Below are positions 33,008 to 44,734 of a stretch of DNA of 64,000 nt, piece by piece. The stretch is taken from contig NHZP01000029.1 in the NCBI GenBank assembly GCA_003313425.1, positions 496,001-560,000 of the forward strand, given 5' to 3'. Position 1 is the stretch's first letter. Every line of letters starts with the position of its first letter. The position numbers and the translations under genes are program-made. Source of the DNA: Pseudopyrenochaeta lycopersici (taxonomy: Eukaryota > Ascomycota > Dothideomycetes > Pleosporales > Pseudopyrenochaetaceae). The notes below the pieces were generated by a model that had not been told where the DNA came from, ran no database searches, and was given only the letters and a program-made list of their open reading frames with translations.

Positions 33008-34220
33008 CTACAACTCGAGCGCCTTCTTTGCCATAGCCAGGACGCCATCGAAAGACTTGTTGCCTCCGATGAATCCAGCAGCGTGGACGAAGACGCATCC
33101 TGGAATGCCGGATACCTGGTCCAGCTGCTCGTCGCGCACGCCCTTCCATGCGTCTGGCAGATCTTTGCGGTTCTCAAAGCCACCGTTCTCTTTGCTCACA
33201 GCACGAATACGCCACTTGCCCTCTGGCTTGTCTTCTGGGAACAAAACATACAGGACTTGCGGGGCAACGCCTTGTGGAATCGGGACTTCTTTCTCGAGAC
33301 TGTAGAGGTGGTCGGACCAGGGCATGCCTTCTGGAAGGACTAGTATACGGCCTTGTGGATCGTACTGGAGGCGGCTGTCATATGCTTGCTTGACTTGGTG
33401 GCGCGCAGGAAGCCACGAGTTGGCACGGTCAGTGAGCTCAAGTAGGAACTGCTCGCCGACGAATTGAGAGGCCTTGGAGAAGCGCATGTCCTCTTCAGCC
33501 TGCTTTGCCTCTGGGGTTTTGGTCTCGTCAGCGGCTGCGGAGCGGGGGCCATAGTTGTAGCGATTGACAACGCTGGCGATGCTGAATCCACGATCCTCAA
33601 ACTTCTTCTCCAGCCCCGCCTTTTCCACGTCCTTGGGCGCAAAGGCATTGATGCCGTTGTCGTTAGCGTCAAAGGCCTCAATGAAATCGGTGTACAGCTT
33701 CTCGAACAAGATGTCGCGGTCCTGACCTTGCAGCCCGGTCACAGCAGTGATGATGTCCTTGCCAAAATGTAGATAGACAAGCCCGGCCGAGGAGAGTTTG
33801 GTGTTGTGGCCGGGGAAGACTGTGTCGAAGCCGCGCTGGTGGTGGTCGTAGCGCTTGTTGCCGTCATCGTACTCGCCGCCGACGTCTACGACGGTATGGC
33901 ATTGGGACAGCACGGCGGGGTCGCGGGTGCGCACGAGCTGCGAGTCGAGGTAGGAGGGCAGGAGGCGCAGCATGGCAACAGCGAGAGACTCATCAGCGTG
34001 GAAGTGGCCACTGACATGGCAGTTAGCCAATTGCTATTTGGTGCAGGTAGACGTCTTACTTGTGCGTCCCAATCAACGGCGCATCCATCTTGAGCTTTTT
34101 GGCGGGGTTCTCGGTGGCCATTGTGCGTCTCAAAAGGGTAGGAGAGTATGCAGTGGTACGATGGATAGCCCTGCAGCTGAATTTGGTAGATGGCGTAAAC
34201 AGAGACCGGAGCTTGAACAT
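33008..34220 (-). CDS. MYG1: Myg1-family exonuclease (DHH-like metal-dependent hydrolase)
   Basis: Exons 34060..34220 and 33008..34010 with a 49-bp intron that splits the first motif, 387 aa. Motifs are GTHNGHFHADESLAV (metal-binding His/Asp), VVDVGGEYDDGNKRYDHHQRGF (DHH-like) and the C-terminal GCVFVHAAGFIGG. The human and yeast homologues are reported as 3'-5' RNA exonucleases in nucleolus and mitochondria. The first Met opens a basic presequence-like segment (MFKLRSLFTPSTKFSCRAI). A second in-frame Met (codon 34, at 34121) begins MATENPAKKLKMD, which contains a Myc-type nuclear localisation signal. Two start sites could thus give two destinations. It is divergent from ICE2. Confidence 0.93.
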
Positions 34221-34963
34221 CAATTGCTGCGTGGTGGGAGCCTCCAAAAACCCTCAGTAGCGGGTGCATGAGAGGGACAGTCCGCGGGCGAGGCTGGGCT
34301 TGGCACATCACGTCGCATCCGACAATGCGGGCGCTACGCAATATTGGGTAATTAATTCGACGACGTCTTTCACCGCACTGCAGCTTGACCTGTGCCGCGT
34401 CGCTCGCAGGCTTGCTTTTACTGTTGCTGGAATTGGGTTGCCAGCCCGTTCGGAGCGCCCTAGCCAGCGTTCGAGCATCAGAGTCTTGTCCATCGCTGCG
34501 GCTTTGTCGAGATTATCATCCCCACGCGACAGCACGCAACCACCGATCGTGCCTGGTCCCGCAGATTCGACTCGCCGCAGCCGCCCTGCAACTCGGTGGC
34601 AGCCTGCAGACAGCCTGCATTGAATCTGCTTCCTCCCATCAGACACGGCCCGGGATTCTTCCAGCGTCGTCCCCTCGCGTGCTCGTGCCCTCTGTCGAGC
34701 GTCGCATCATTTGCACGTGAAGATAGCTCTCGCTGCCAAGAGCCACGATTTGAGAAAGCGAGGCCACGGCCCACCAGCCCAGGGAAACTCGACTCCGGCC
34801 ACCGCTGCTTCGACGTCACTCCACACGCCCCGAGTGACCTCCCTGCCTCCTCCGTCGCGCATTCTGCGCGTCCATCGCGCGCGACACCCGCTGGTATAGC
34901 CGCAGTGCACGTCAAACGCCGAGCTCGTTGCTGCACGAGCTTGGCGAGGACGGCCTTTTGCAG
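34221..34963. promoter_or_regulatory. Divergent promoter MYG1 / ICE2
   Basis: 743 bp between the two start codons. Many small ATG-initiated frames occur in the part transcribed toward ICE2 and could be uORFs. No separate gene is supported. Confidence 0.5.
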
Positions 34964-36386
34964 ATGTGGCTCACTAGGGCCCTCTCCTCGACCACCTTCC
35001 TGGGCGCCATAATATTCACCATCCCCTTAGCATTCGACATTGGCGGCCGCACCTGTGGACTGGCCTTTTCGCTCTCCCTGAGCGTCTACTACTTCCTCTA
35101 CTCGGCCCTGCGGCTCGCAACCCCAGACAACTCAAGATTCAGATGGGCGCTGTGCAACCTCATAGCATGGGCACAATGGCTGGCCATACCGACACTGCTG
35201 ATCTGGAGCCTGAACAAGTTTTCCATTGATGCGAGCAACAACTCGGGCTGGGTAGAGCGCACCTTTGGCGGCCGCCGATCAGACTTCAAGACGGTGCAGG
35301 AGTGGATCTTTGGAAGCGAAGGCCTGCTGCAGAGTGCCTCCATTGGTGCATGGGACAAGACGTTGAGGTACAGCACCCCGGTCTTCCAAATTGCCGAGGG
35401 CTTCTGCAGTCTGTTGGTCATCCAGGCTGCTGGACAAATCACACGATGGGTCGTAAACAGGGAGCGAGGTGACAGCTGGATGGTATGTACTCCTCACTCC
35501 TCAAGGCACTGCCGCGGCTAACAGCTTCAGATTGGCCTTTTAGTCACTTCTGCATCCATCATCTCGACTTCTGTCTACTTCCTCTGGCGTATCACCACCT
35601 TCCCCGAGATTGGCAACGTAGATGCCATTCTCATCGGTGTAGCCATCACAACAGCCATTTTCCTTGGTGGATGGGGAATCGTCAGTGCGCGAGGCAATCC
35701 AGTCGAGTCTTCATTATTGGTATGTTCGAGGCCTACCCAGCCATGGTTGCCTGCTAACTCCATCACAGTTCGCCTACGTAACACTCTGCATATACCAAAT
35801 CTTTACCGACTACCAGCCTTCCCCAGGCTCTGCTGCCGCGAATGCCTCCTCCGAGCCTGCGCTTCCCCCGCTTCCACCCATCATCATGGCATCCTACACT
35901 ACGCTTCTTCACGCCCTCGGCTCCCTTCCCTCAATCGCCCACACAGGCTTTAATCTGATGGTCGGAGCCGTGATGACCATCACACCCTCTGTCATCATCT
36001 CTCTTGCTTATCGCGTCTTCGTCATGTACGCTGCCGCACGCATCATCCCAGCCATAAGAGAGAGCGGTGCACGAGCACTATCCCAAGAACCCAGTCTAGA
36101 CGATGATGACGAGACATCGAAGATCCTCGGATTCCTAACTTGGTTCAGCCCCAGCATCATCATCGCAGTCTACACAAGTCTTCTGATGCAGCATTTCGCA
36201 AGCGGAAACGGCACAGACGGAAGTGCAGTCACTGGCGAGTGGTGGACAAATCAAGGAGGTGATGCCGGCGGGAATACCTGGAGGTGGATTAACCTCGCCA
36301 TCACCATGGGGCTATATGCTATTGAGCTGAAGATCTCGAATGCTGACGATGACGGCCGGTTAACAAGTCATTGGAAAACCGACTGA
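34964..36386 (+). CDS. ICE2: ER membrane protein Ice2
   Basis: Exons 34964..35482, 35531..35719 and 35769..36386 with introns of 48 and 49 bp, all phase 0, 441 aa. The start MWLTRALSSTTFLGAIIF and the GGRTCGLAFSLSLS segment are characteristic of the ICE2 family. About eight to ten hydrophobic segments cover most of the protein, and a short polar loop (SQEPSLDDDDETSK) lies before the last pair. In yeast, Ice2 promotes cortical ER inheritance and ER growth, and it restrains the Nem1-Spo7/Pah1 lipid phosphatase. The start was placed at the ATG at 34964 because the reading frame upstream lacks an ATG and the family begins here. Confidence 0.92.
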
Positions 36387-38078
36387 AGTAGTTCTTCGAG
36401 CGAGGACGGAGATTCTTCCTAGTACTGGAGTATGGTCTAGACAACCGCCTTGACAGGATGTCAAAGTACAAAATAGGGCCTTGAATGGCAATGTAAAGGA
36501 AGACGGGACGAGCAGCCATCTTAATTGATGAGCATGCAAGCCCCGCATTGAGAAAGACAGAGAGAGAACGAGATGTTGTAAAGCAACGAATTATTTTACC
36601 TACCCATTTTTGTCCTAGCAAGCACGAGCACGCTTTTTTCAGATACCCAAATTTGAATTGTGGGATTGTTTATTCATTTTGATCGGAAACGGATGAGCGG
36701 GGATTTGCCAGGTGGAATAAGGTTACCAGCAGGGAGAACGGACTAGGGAACAGGGGGAATGGGGAGGCTTGGTGCATAGATGGGTAGTGTAGTAGAGAAA
36801 GTAAATAGTAAAGATACTTTCTTCACTGATGCTATATTTCTAACATGTGATCTATTTGTCCTTGTTGACTTGCTTGCTCACTTGCACAGCATTTCCTGTC
36901 CAAAGTCTGGACCTCTCTCTCTCTCTCTCTCCGGCCCCCCCTCCCCCGCACTCAAAACACTCCTCCTCATAGGTCCACAGTTATAAACACCTGAACACCC
37001 CTTCCCCATCTTTTCCCTTTCACGTGAAAGAAGCCGTGCAGCGAATCGAGTTTTCAGCTTCTCCACTACACAGTGTCTATTTATAAAGCCACGTACACCG
37101 CAGCGTTTGCAGAGCAGGGCTCTCCCCCGCATATGCATATGCATGTGTAATGTCACCGATGACGCATATTTGTTAGAGAAAATAAGTTCGTGTGTACGGA
37201 CAACGGGTTGGGGATAGGATGGGTGGGTAAGATTGCCGCGTGGAACTTTCTCGTGTGTGAGACTGGAGGATATCTATGTAGTGGGAGGGGAAAGTAATAA
37301 GCGCGATGAATGGAGTATAAGACTACTTGTCTATTAAACAATCTTTGTTCAGTAAGAAATCATACACAAGATGAGTCGGTCTATAGCTTTGTACCCCGTT
37401 CATGTCTCCACAAGACTGTAGCAAAATATACGGAGGCAACGATAGATTGGGTCGAAGCAGTGACGATCAAGTTGTAAAATATTGCATTCTAGCCCTCAGA
37501 AAAAGAACCCTCAAGCATTAAGACGAATTACCCCGCACCGGTTTCTGAACAACGGATTAAGGTGTCACGATTCTCCTCTACTCCGCGGACCCAAAGTCCG
37601 TTCGCCTGACACGGGCAGCTCGGTCTACCATTCGCCTCATTTCCTCTGTGCACCTCAGTACGGACTTCAAAGCGAACCCGCTCCTTCCATGAATCCAAAT
37701 CCCGATTTGTTGTGTGACTGATCATATTCATACCCTTGCATAGGTCTAGGTCAGGCCAGGCCGCTCGATGCTCGGAACGCATGGAGCATGCAACTCCACG
37801 AGCTGGGAAATGTGCCTCAATTGCAAGAGCATTCCTGCTCGGTTATTTCCGCGGAGCGATTCCGAAACGATGAATGTGGTCGAGAATATATGCAGTGCTC
37901 CACAGTGGCTCCATAGGCCGTCTGTTAGGGAGCGTTGTGGAACCAATATTGATAACAAGGAGAAGAATACAGTGATCGTCATGAATGACTTGATGGTGTT
38001 CTGGTTGGCTGGCAGGGCATTCCGGTCAAACGAGCCTGAGCAAGGTTTACCAGCTTTGTGATACCAGACTCGTAACCT

Positions 38079-38100
38079 TAAGCGCTTCGACAAGCGCTTA
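38079..38100. repeat. Short perfect hairpin
   Basis: The arms TAAGCGCTT and AAGCGCTTA are separated by CGAC, giving a 9-bp perfect stem with a 4-nt loop. It lies in non-coding sequence. No neighbouring T-run suggests a specific terminator, so the function is unknown. Confidence 0.5.
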
Positions 38101-40851
38101 GTTTACTGCGTACGGGGAGTGTCAAAAGATTTGAATTGCGGTACTAGTGGAGAATCAGTTACCATGTGACGTTTCAATTCTCATCATCATCTCAACGTCA
38201 AGTTGTGTGGATTAAAGCATTGTTAGGCAATTTCTCAGGCGTCACTCGAGGATCGGAAGACCTAAGCTTCCCATAGGAGTCACTGCTGGCATGGGTGCGG
38301 CAGTAATTGATTTACAAGAAGCCTCTTTGGCGGGTAACGAAGGATGCTTCTTACTCCTTGCATACAGTTCATGTGGCGGTATAATGTGAAGTTGACTGGT
38401 TGGATGTTCTACAAGGCTACTAGGATGCGCGTAGTCATCGGCCGCCCGGTTACCCTATGTGTTGCATAAGCGTCTATTCCATATCAAAACACTCATGGCA
38501 ACATGTGGAAAGCCATCGGCGCTTCGAAGTTAGATTTGGAAGATCTACGGCGATGGCGAATATGTCATCCCAGATACATAGCCATGTCGCTTTAGCAAGC
38601 CGTCGGTACCAATTCGCTGGGCCGACTCAAGTTGGAAAGAAGTTCTTCATTTTCCGGTATGGAACGAATTTGTCCCATTGCAAGCCCCATAGTGATTGTG
38701 ACCCCAGCTCAGACAGATTGGAGGGACAGTTGAGTTGGTGGTAATCGTTGGTGCAAACGCCCAATCCTTCCAACGCCGCAGACGTAGGGAACGCGATGGC
38801 TGCGTCAGCAGCCTCTTGTCGCCGGCCACGGGCACCACGTGTGACGGGCATGCCTGTGGCGCGTGATTGCGAATTTCTTACTCTAGCAAGCATTTGAGTG
38901 CGGTTGGCTAACGAATAGATTATAGGTGTTGCGTTGTTTGAGCGTCGCTTGACGCCGCCTCAGAAGCGCTTAGGATGCATACTAGATATCATACGGGGCT
39001 TGACGCCATCGAAGTGGCCCGGTCAGCTTCTACGATCGGAGTGGTCGGACTAGTGTTGGTGTAAAGCGAAGCATCCTATAGGGGACGACGATTTTCACTA
39101 TGACAACTATTGAAGGTGTGGTAGTTCTTGTCGAGCGGCACTCACAGCGCAATCTGGGTTAAAGTGCCGGTAGAGTGCACGAACGTTGGCTCCAAGCCAA
39201 TCTAGGTAGGGCCAGCGTTGGTGTTTTGATCTCCCAAAGAATCATGATACTTGTTCTGCTGTAATTGTCTGTGATATTGTATATGGTCTTCTACTCTTGC
39301 GCATTCAATGATGTACTGCATGGCTGACCACAGAGCTGACGGACGTAGACGCTATAGCTAAGCGCGTAGGTCCGCGCTTGCCAGCCAACGAGAGCCACAT
39401 GTTTGGCGGCATGACTCGGAGGCGGAAGGATTAGGCGACGGCTTGGCACACGCAACCTGTAAGCCGAGTGAGGCTCCGTTGCAAAGGCCAAGTATTGAAG
39501 GATAAGACGTCGCAATAGGAAGGGCAGTGTATGCAAGGGGTAAGTTGCCCTTGAACGACTCCAGCACGCTGGTAATCAGCGAGACCGTACGGGGCAATCC
39601 CAGCTGTTTGTCTGATCGCTAACGGGAACGGCACGCGCCGGAGCCCAAGAAAAACGAAGGATTGGAATTTTCTGGTGGAGTACGCAACCACATTTAATAA
39701 GAGGGTGCAGACAGCGCTTCAGAAGGATGCACCCGGCAAATGGCCGCGGTTAGCTAGGTGTTTGGGTGCTCGGGCAAAAACAGGGGAACATTCGATTGGC
39801 TTGTGTGCAGGAATGCTCCTACGCATGACCTTTGGACAAGAAACGCCTGGGTGACGAATCAGACAAGGCACGACAGCGATAGCTATATGACGGCTAAGTT
39901 TGGCCAAATGGTCCCTTTAGCCGAGCACAGCCGTCGCGGCTCTTGGAGGTGCGCATTGGTGGGCCATGATGGCGCGGGTTCCTGGGGCGCAATGCTTGCG
40001 TGCGCGAACAAGGCGCGTGCAGCAATGGCAGGTGAGAAACGGGCCGAGCAGCCAACCATGGGCGCTGTCACTCGACAGCCGATAGAGCGGACGAGGAAGG
40101 CGTCAGCCATGGCAGGCCGGATGGCAGGCCGGCCGGGATGAAGAATGGTGAGGAATAGCGGCGCAGGTCAGCCAGCAGCAATGGCGGGCAAGCAGAAGAA
40201 GCCATAAGCCCGACCTGAGCAGGGCTTGGCACGAGGGTGAGATGTGGCGTGGATCTGATAAATGAAACCTGGGCGAGGCCCTCTGAGTGCCTTCTTGTTC
40301 GGTCATGGTGGTGAAACATACAGGCATGCAACTGGGCGGTTACGAGGAGGCAGTGCCGAGGGTTGGTGCACACGGGGGCGCCTCCACGGAAGCGCGCGGG
40401 ACCGCGGGCGATACGCAGGAACCAGATGGTGATGAGGCGGGCGTGGTGCCTCGAATGCAACGCCCTTTTGCTGTTGGAAGGGCAGCAGCTTGCCATGGAG
40501 GGCAGCGCGTCGAGTTTGTTGATGTCCGCGGCACAGTGTTGGTGGATGGGCCAGGCAGCAGGACCGCGCCTACCTGTGTCGCGCGTTTGACGCAAAAATA
40601 GGAAGGGCCGCTAGCGGAATCGCCGTCGAAGGTTCAGCCGGCCAATCAGCAGGCGGGCAAGCCCAAGACGTGAAAGCGAGTTCTGCGTTCCGCGCTGGCT
40701 GCAGCTCCCTAACGACATCTGGCCGATCATCCTCGCATGCCGTGACGCCGGGAGCGCTGGAGGTACAGGGTGGCCTGAGCGACCCTGGCCGCACTGTCGA
40801 GCGATTCACCCTCCTCTACACCCAGAAAACAGCGTTAGGGCTGTAGACGCG

Positions 40852-40869
40852 GTTTTTTCGCGAAAAAAC
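40852..40869. promoter_or_regulatory. 18-bp perfect palindrome with CGCGAAAA core
   Basis: The sequence GTTTTTTCGCGAAAAAAC reads the same on both strands. Its core contains back-to-back CGCGAAA units, resembling fungal MBF/SBF and E2F-type sites. It lies about 0.9 kb upstream of the Zn2Cys6-MAC start codon. Binding is inference from the motif only. Confidence 0.4.
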
Positions 40870-41760
40870 GTGGCAGGAGGCTTTTGAGCAGGGTTCACAT
40901 GTACATGGTCGAAGGAACCGCGTCTGTAGCCCTTCTGTGGGGAGTTCGGTGAAGGTTCTCTGAGGGCTCGGGTGGGACAATAAACGCGGGGAGGCAGGGG
41001 CGGCACCGGCTCAGGCCAATGAGGCGGCGGCAACCGGGGCCCTGCTGCAAGCCCATCTGTGCGCCAGCAGAAGGAGCGAACAGCCGCCCTCCGTGATCTA
41101 GCTGCTCATCCGCTGGCAGCTGCGCCTGCCGTCGGGTCGCCCCTCCCACGTTGAGCCCTGCTGCACCGTCGCTGTGCTTTATACAGCGCCCTCGCCGTGA
41201 CGGGTGGCTCTGCTCGCGCGGCATCGTCAAATCGTTCCCATTGCCATCCTGCGACTGAATCTTGGACTATACCTCCAACACCCAGACGCCCGTGCATCCT
41301 ACAGTAGCCCCTCCCCCCACCAGCACAGCGTCCTCGAGCCTGCACTCGCTCCCCATCCTCCGTGCTGCCTTGCCGGCAACGGATCGCTGCACTCGCTCCT
41401 TCCCGCTTCACTCACTTCAACTCAACTACTTGTAAGCGCGAAAGCCGCCTGCTGCATTGTGGGACAGGAAGACATATACCGGCTCGTCGTGTCACCGCTC
41501 TGCAAACCTCCTTCCCCACCCCCGCCCCCAACAACAACATCAAGCCCCGACATTACGTGAGAAGAACAACAAATCTCGAGCTACGCCAGTCAACAGGGCC
41601 AACTCGACGAACCATCAACCGTCTGGCGGCGACGTAGAGCATAGAACTGCACTCCACCAGATTTGCTCTGCAATTTTGTTGATCAAGGGCCACTACCACG
41701 TCCTCCAGCCCCTGGGACCATCGCAGCAGACACTCTGCAGCTGCAAACCGCAAATAGACT

Positions 41761-44062
41761 ATGTCGACTGTGCTACATATGCCAGCGTTCAACCCAGCTC
41801 CATATGGACTAAAAGAGAAGAACGCCGAGTCTTTTGCCCCTGCATTCACCTCTGTAAATGGCCGCATGTCTGTAAGCCCGACCAACGAACAAAAGCCGCC
41901 GATACAGGGAGGAACCGCAACCTGGAGCCCTGTGTCGCGACCGCCAGAGAACGGATACCGTTCCTCTAGCGACTCTGCCTCACCCACCATATCCAGCGGA
42001 GATATCTCTCCCGATAGTCCCAACAGCAAGCGGAGGCGATCCCACTCAATAGAAAACAATCACATTCGGCCTAGTCCGGACGACTCGACTGCAACTTCAA
42101 GGCAGCAACCAGAATACCATTCTACCACCCAGGACCAAAGGCCGAGCATGGAGGCTCCTCAACAACGCAATCTCCCCCCGGTCGACCGTCCTGAAGCCGA
42201 GAGGCGATGGGCCACCGAGTCCCGTGAGCTACCGCAGAACGGCTTCCAAGAACTGCAACATCGGGAGCCGCGGCCCACCGAACCCCTACACAGCGGCTTA
42301 CCACCTGTGCCGCATGGATCCATGGGTACCATGAGCGACTCAAATGGCCACGACGAAACGAGTCCCACAGAAATGACTCGCGCCGGTGTGCAGGTGGAGC
42401 TGAAAAAGAGGAAGAGGGTATGTGCTGTATTGCCAACTTTACCTCCAAGCTAACTAGTTACAGCAATTTGCAAACCGGACCAAGACTGGCTGTGGAACCT
42501 GTAGAAGGCGTAAGAAGAAGTGCGACGAAACAAAACCTGAATGTGAGTTCACTTCAAGATCAAACGCCTGCGCTACAGAAGTCTAACATATTAACAGGCA
42601 ACAACTGCACCCGCGGCGGCTTCATTTGCGAAGGCTACGCAAACAAGATTCCGTGGCCGAAGAATGGCGTTTCAAAACCCCCGCCCCCATTGCAAGCTAA
42701 AGAGCGGATGTCTGCCGAAGTTGCCTCAGTCTATGCTAGGTGTCAAGTCTGTAGCCAGATCCACATCCCGCATTGCGAGCCTCCCCGCCAAAATTCCTAT
42801 CCAGAGAGTCATCAGCAACCAAGCGGGACTGATGGCGCTCGTGGTCGACCTATCAATGTTGAAGAGCACGAGCGCAAACCTCCAGCACCGAGCAGCTGGG
42901 GCAGTCCGTGGAACGAACAACCGCAACCGCCACGGGCTACCTATCCACAAGAGCCTCTGCCGCCTGCGCAGTATGCACCACCCCCTCCAAATCACGAGAG
43001 ACCACCGTCCCACGAACACCAAGCTGTGCCTCATCAACGCCAAGACTCAACCCATCAGCGTCAACATAACCCTCGCGTATATCACCACACTCCGCAAAGC
43101 ATGAGCCAAGTCGCGACCAATCTCCCGACGGCAAGTGCATATCCAATGCAGAATAATTCAGCGTAAGTGCTCTCCTCACAACATAGCCGAATACCCTTGA
43201 GTATCGTTGCGGCACTCATAAACCATCATAACGTGATGAATATGCCTTATTTGCTAACTCCTTTCGTAGGACCTCAACGCCAAGCGAGCCTGTAGCACGT
43301 CACCAGGTGGCACAGCACTCTCGACCTCCACCACCATCCATGGCCCCGCCGACTGCTGCACCGCCAGCACCGGCGCCGAGCCATTATGCACAGCAACCGA
43401 TTTTGCACAAGAGCGAGAAAGAAAAGATGCTCGCTGGACAACCGTTTCTACCATTTGATAGACAGCTCGCTGATGAACGCCAACATTGTATTGGCGCTGT
43501 ATATCGTTTCAACAGTACGAGCAGTGCGGCAGTGAGTATCGCGAGCGATGAGCGTGGGCGCTCCTTCAAAACAATAGTAGCAGCGAGATGGATTCCGCCC
43601 CGCACGACAGAACGCCACGTTGGTGGTCATCTTGGCGGTAACGTCCATGTTACAACACCATTTCACTGCGAGTACGGCTACAACCTCTCCATTGCCGATA
43701 ATGTTGTAATTGGCTCCAACTGCCAATTCCTTGACTCCGCTAGGATCTGTATCGGACGAAATACCAGGATCGGCGCTCGCGTGACGATTTCGACCTTGAA
43801 GGCACCCACTGATACCAAGACTTTGAAGGGAAGCAATGGTACTGAGATCGCTCAAGAAGTCTGGATAGGAGAAAATGTCTACATTAGCGACAATTGTACC
43901 ATAGAAGCTGGTGTGAAGATTGGTGACGGCGCTATTGTTCGTGCCGGTTCTGTCGTGGTCCGAGTAAGTGTAGTTGATAATGTTTTGGCAATAAGATGGA
44001 CTAACAATTATCAGGATCTACCACGCGATTGCATTGCTCATGGGAATCCAGCTTTTGGATAA
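41761..44062 (+). CDS. Zn2Cys6 protein fused to a MAC/left-handed beta-helix acetyltransferase-like domain
   Basis: Five exons: 41761..42417, 42464..42542, 42598..43162, 43270..43963 and 44015..44062, 680 aa. Residues 1-219 are disordered (Ser/Pro/Gln). A complete binuclear cluster follows (Cys 229, 232, 239, 246, 249, 256; CxxC, basic RRRKKK, CDETKPEC). A ~220-residue Pro/His/Gln-rich linker leads to a MAC domain (KEKMLAGQPFLPFDRQLADER, 483-504), then hexapeptide repeats (IADNVVIGSNC to VWIGENVYISDNCTIEAGVKIGDGAIVRAGSVVV) and the family ending HGNPAFG. Where maltose/galactoside acetyltransferases have the catalytic T-H-P, this protein has K-A-P (Ala612), so catalysis may be lost. It is likely a nuclear regulator whose beta-helix trimerises or senses a ligand; target genes are unknown. 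The first intron lies just before the zinc cluster and the second inside it. Confidence 0.92.
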
Positions 44063-44734
44063 TTGAGTAGTCTTCCTACTGAATATCCACGCTGGTCGGC
44101 TCTTGGAGATCCTTGGCCAGTCTTTTTTTCGCCTGATCATTGTAGTTTCTGGGGGCGTTCTGTTGTGATCACCCTGCACATGCACACACCTCTACCCATT
44201 TCTATCGTGGGTCGTTACCACTGTTGTTCTTATTATATCTCGATTTGCACCACTGCGTGGTACTCAGATGTATTTCGGCGTTTAAATGTTTTGGAGGATA
44301 CCCTGATTTCTATTTTATGTTTTCGTACAGCGCATGCAAGAAGATTTCTGCATTATTGTAGACTTTTTGCTCTTTCGGTATATTGCCACCAGGGGATGGC
44401 CTAACCACGTCAAATACACTATTTGCTACATGCATTTCATCATACAACGGGCAGGTTCTCTCCGTAGCACATGTGGTTATGACACTCAGGCAGATAATGG
44501 GCGATCAACCGTCCGAAGGACGCAAGCAGGCACGAGAGATATGCAGATCTTACCATACTTTGCCCATTTCGGAACAGTAGAATAGATAATCGTTTCTCTC
44601 ACAAATGCAGGGTTGTGCCGAGTAAGATACGCCACCTCACGTGATCAAACGGCCCAAGCGCTCTCCGAAAATCATCAGTCTGCAAGACGAACATTGTCGC
44701 GTAGCAACTCATCGTTCGCGCCGCTGTACCGACA
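44063..44734. other. Intergenic, no gene seen
   Basis: The stretch lies between the Zn2Cys6-MAC stop and uL3m, both on the plus strand. Open frames of up to 113 codons begin right after the stop but read as Cys/His/Phe-rich noise. It holds the 3' UTR and the uL3m promoter. Confidence 0.4.

Larger units (their letters stand above)
36387..41760. promoter_or_regulatory. 5.4-kb gene-free region upstream of the Zn2Cys6-MAC gene
   Basis: No gene with domains or splice logic was found. Contents noticed are a (CT)9 run at 36913-36930, a 9-bp-stem hairpin at 38079-38100, a tandem 12-bp repeat (ATGGCAGGCCGG twice) near 40109-40132, a GC-rich part at roughly 39.9-41.3 kb with many overlapping frames, and an 18-bp perfect palindrome at 40852-40869. 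The last ~550 bp before 41761 are C-rich with several small ATG frames, like a long 5' leader. The left part includes the ICE2 3' UTR. A long regulatory region or unannotated non-coding transcripts are possible. Confidence 0.4.

Noticed and set aside
36913..36930. (CT)9 run
   Set aside because: An ordinary microsatellite in non-coding DNA.
39900..41230. Many long overlapping ORFs on both strands in GC-rich sequence
   Set aside because: High GC lengthens chance ORFs; none has a domain or consistent splicing, and frames overlap on both strands.
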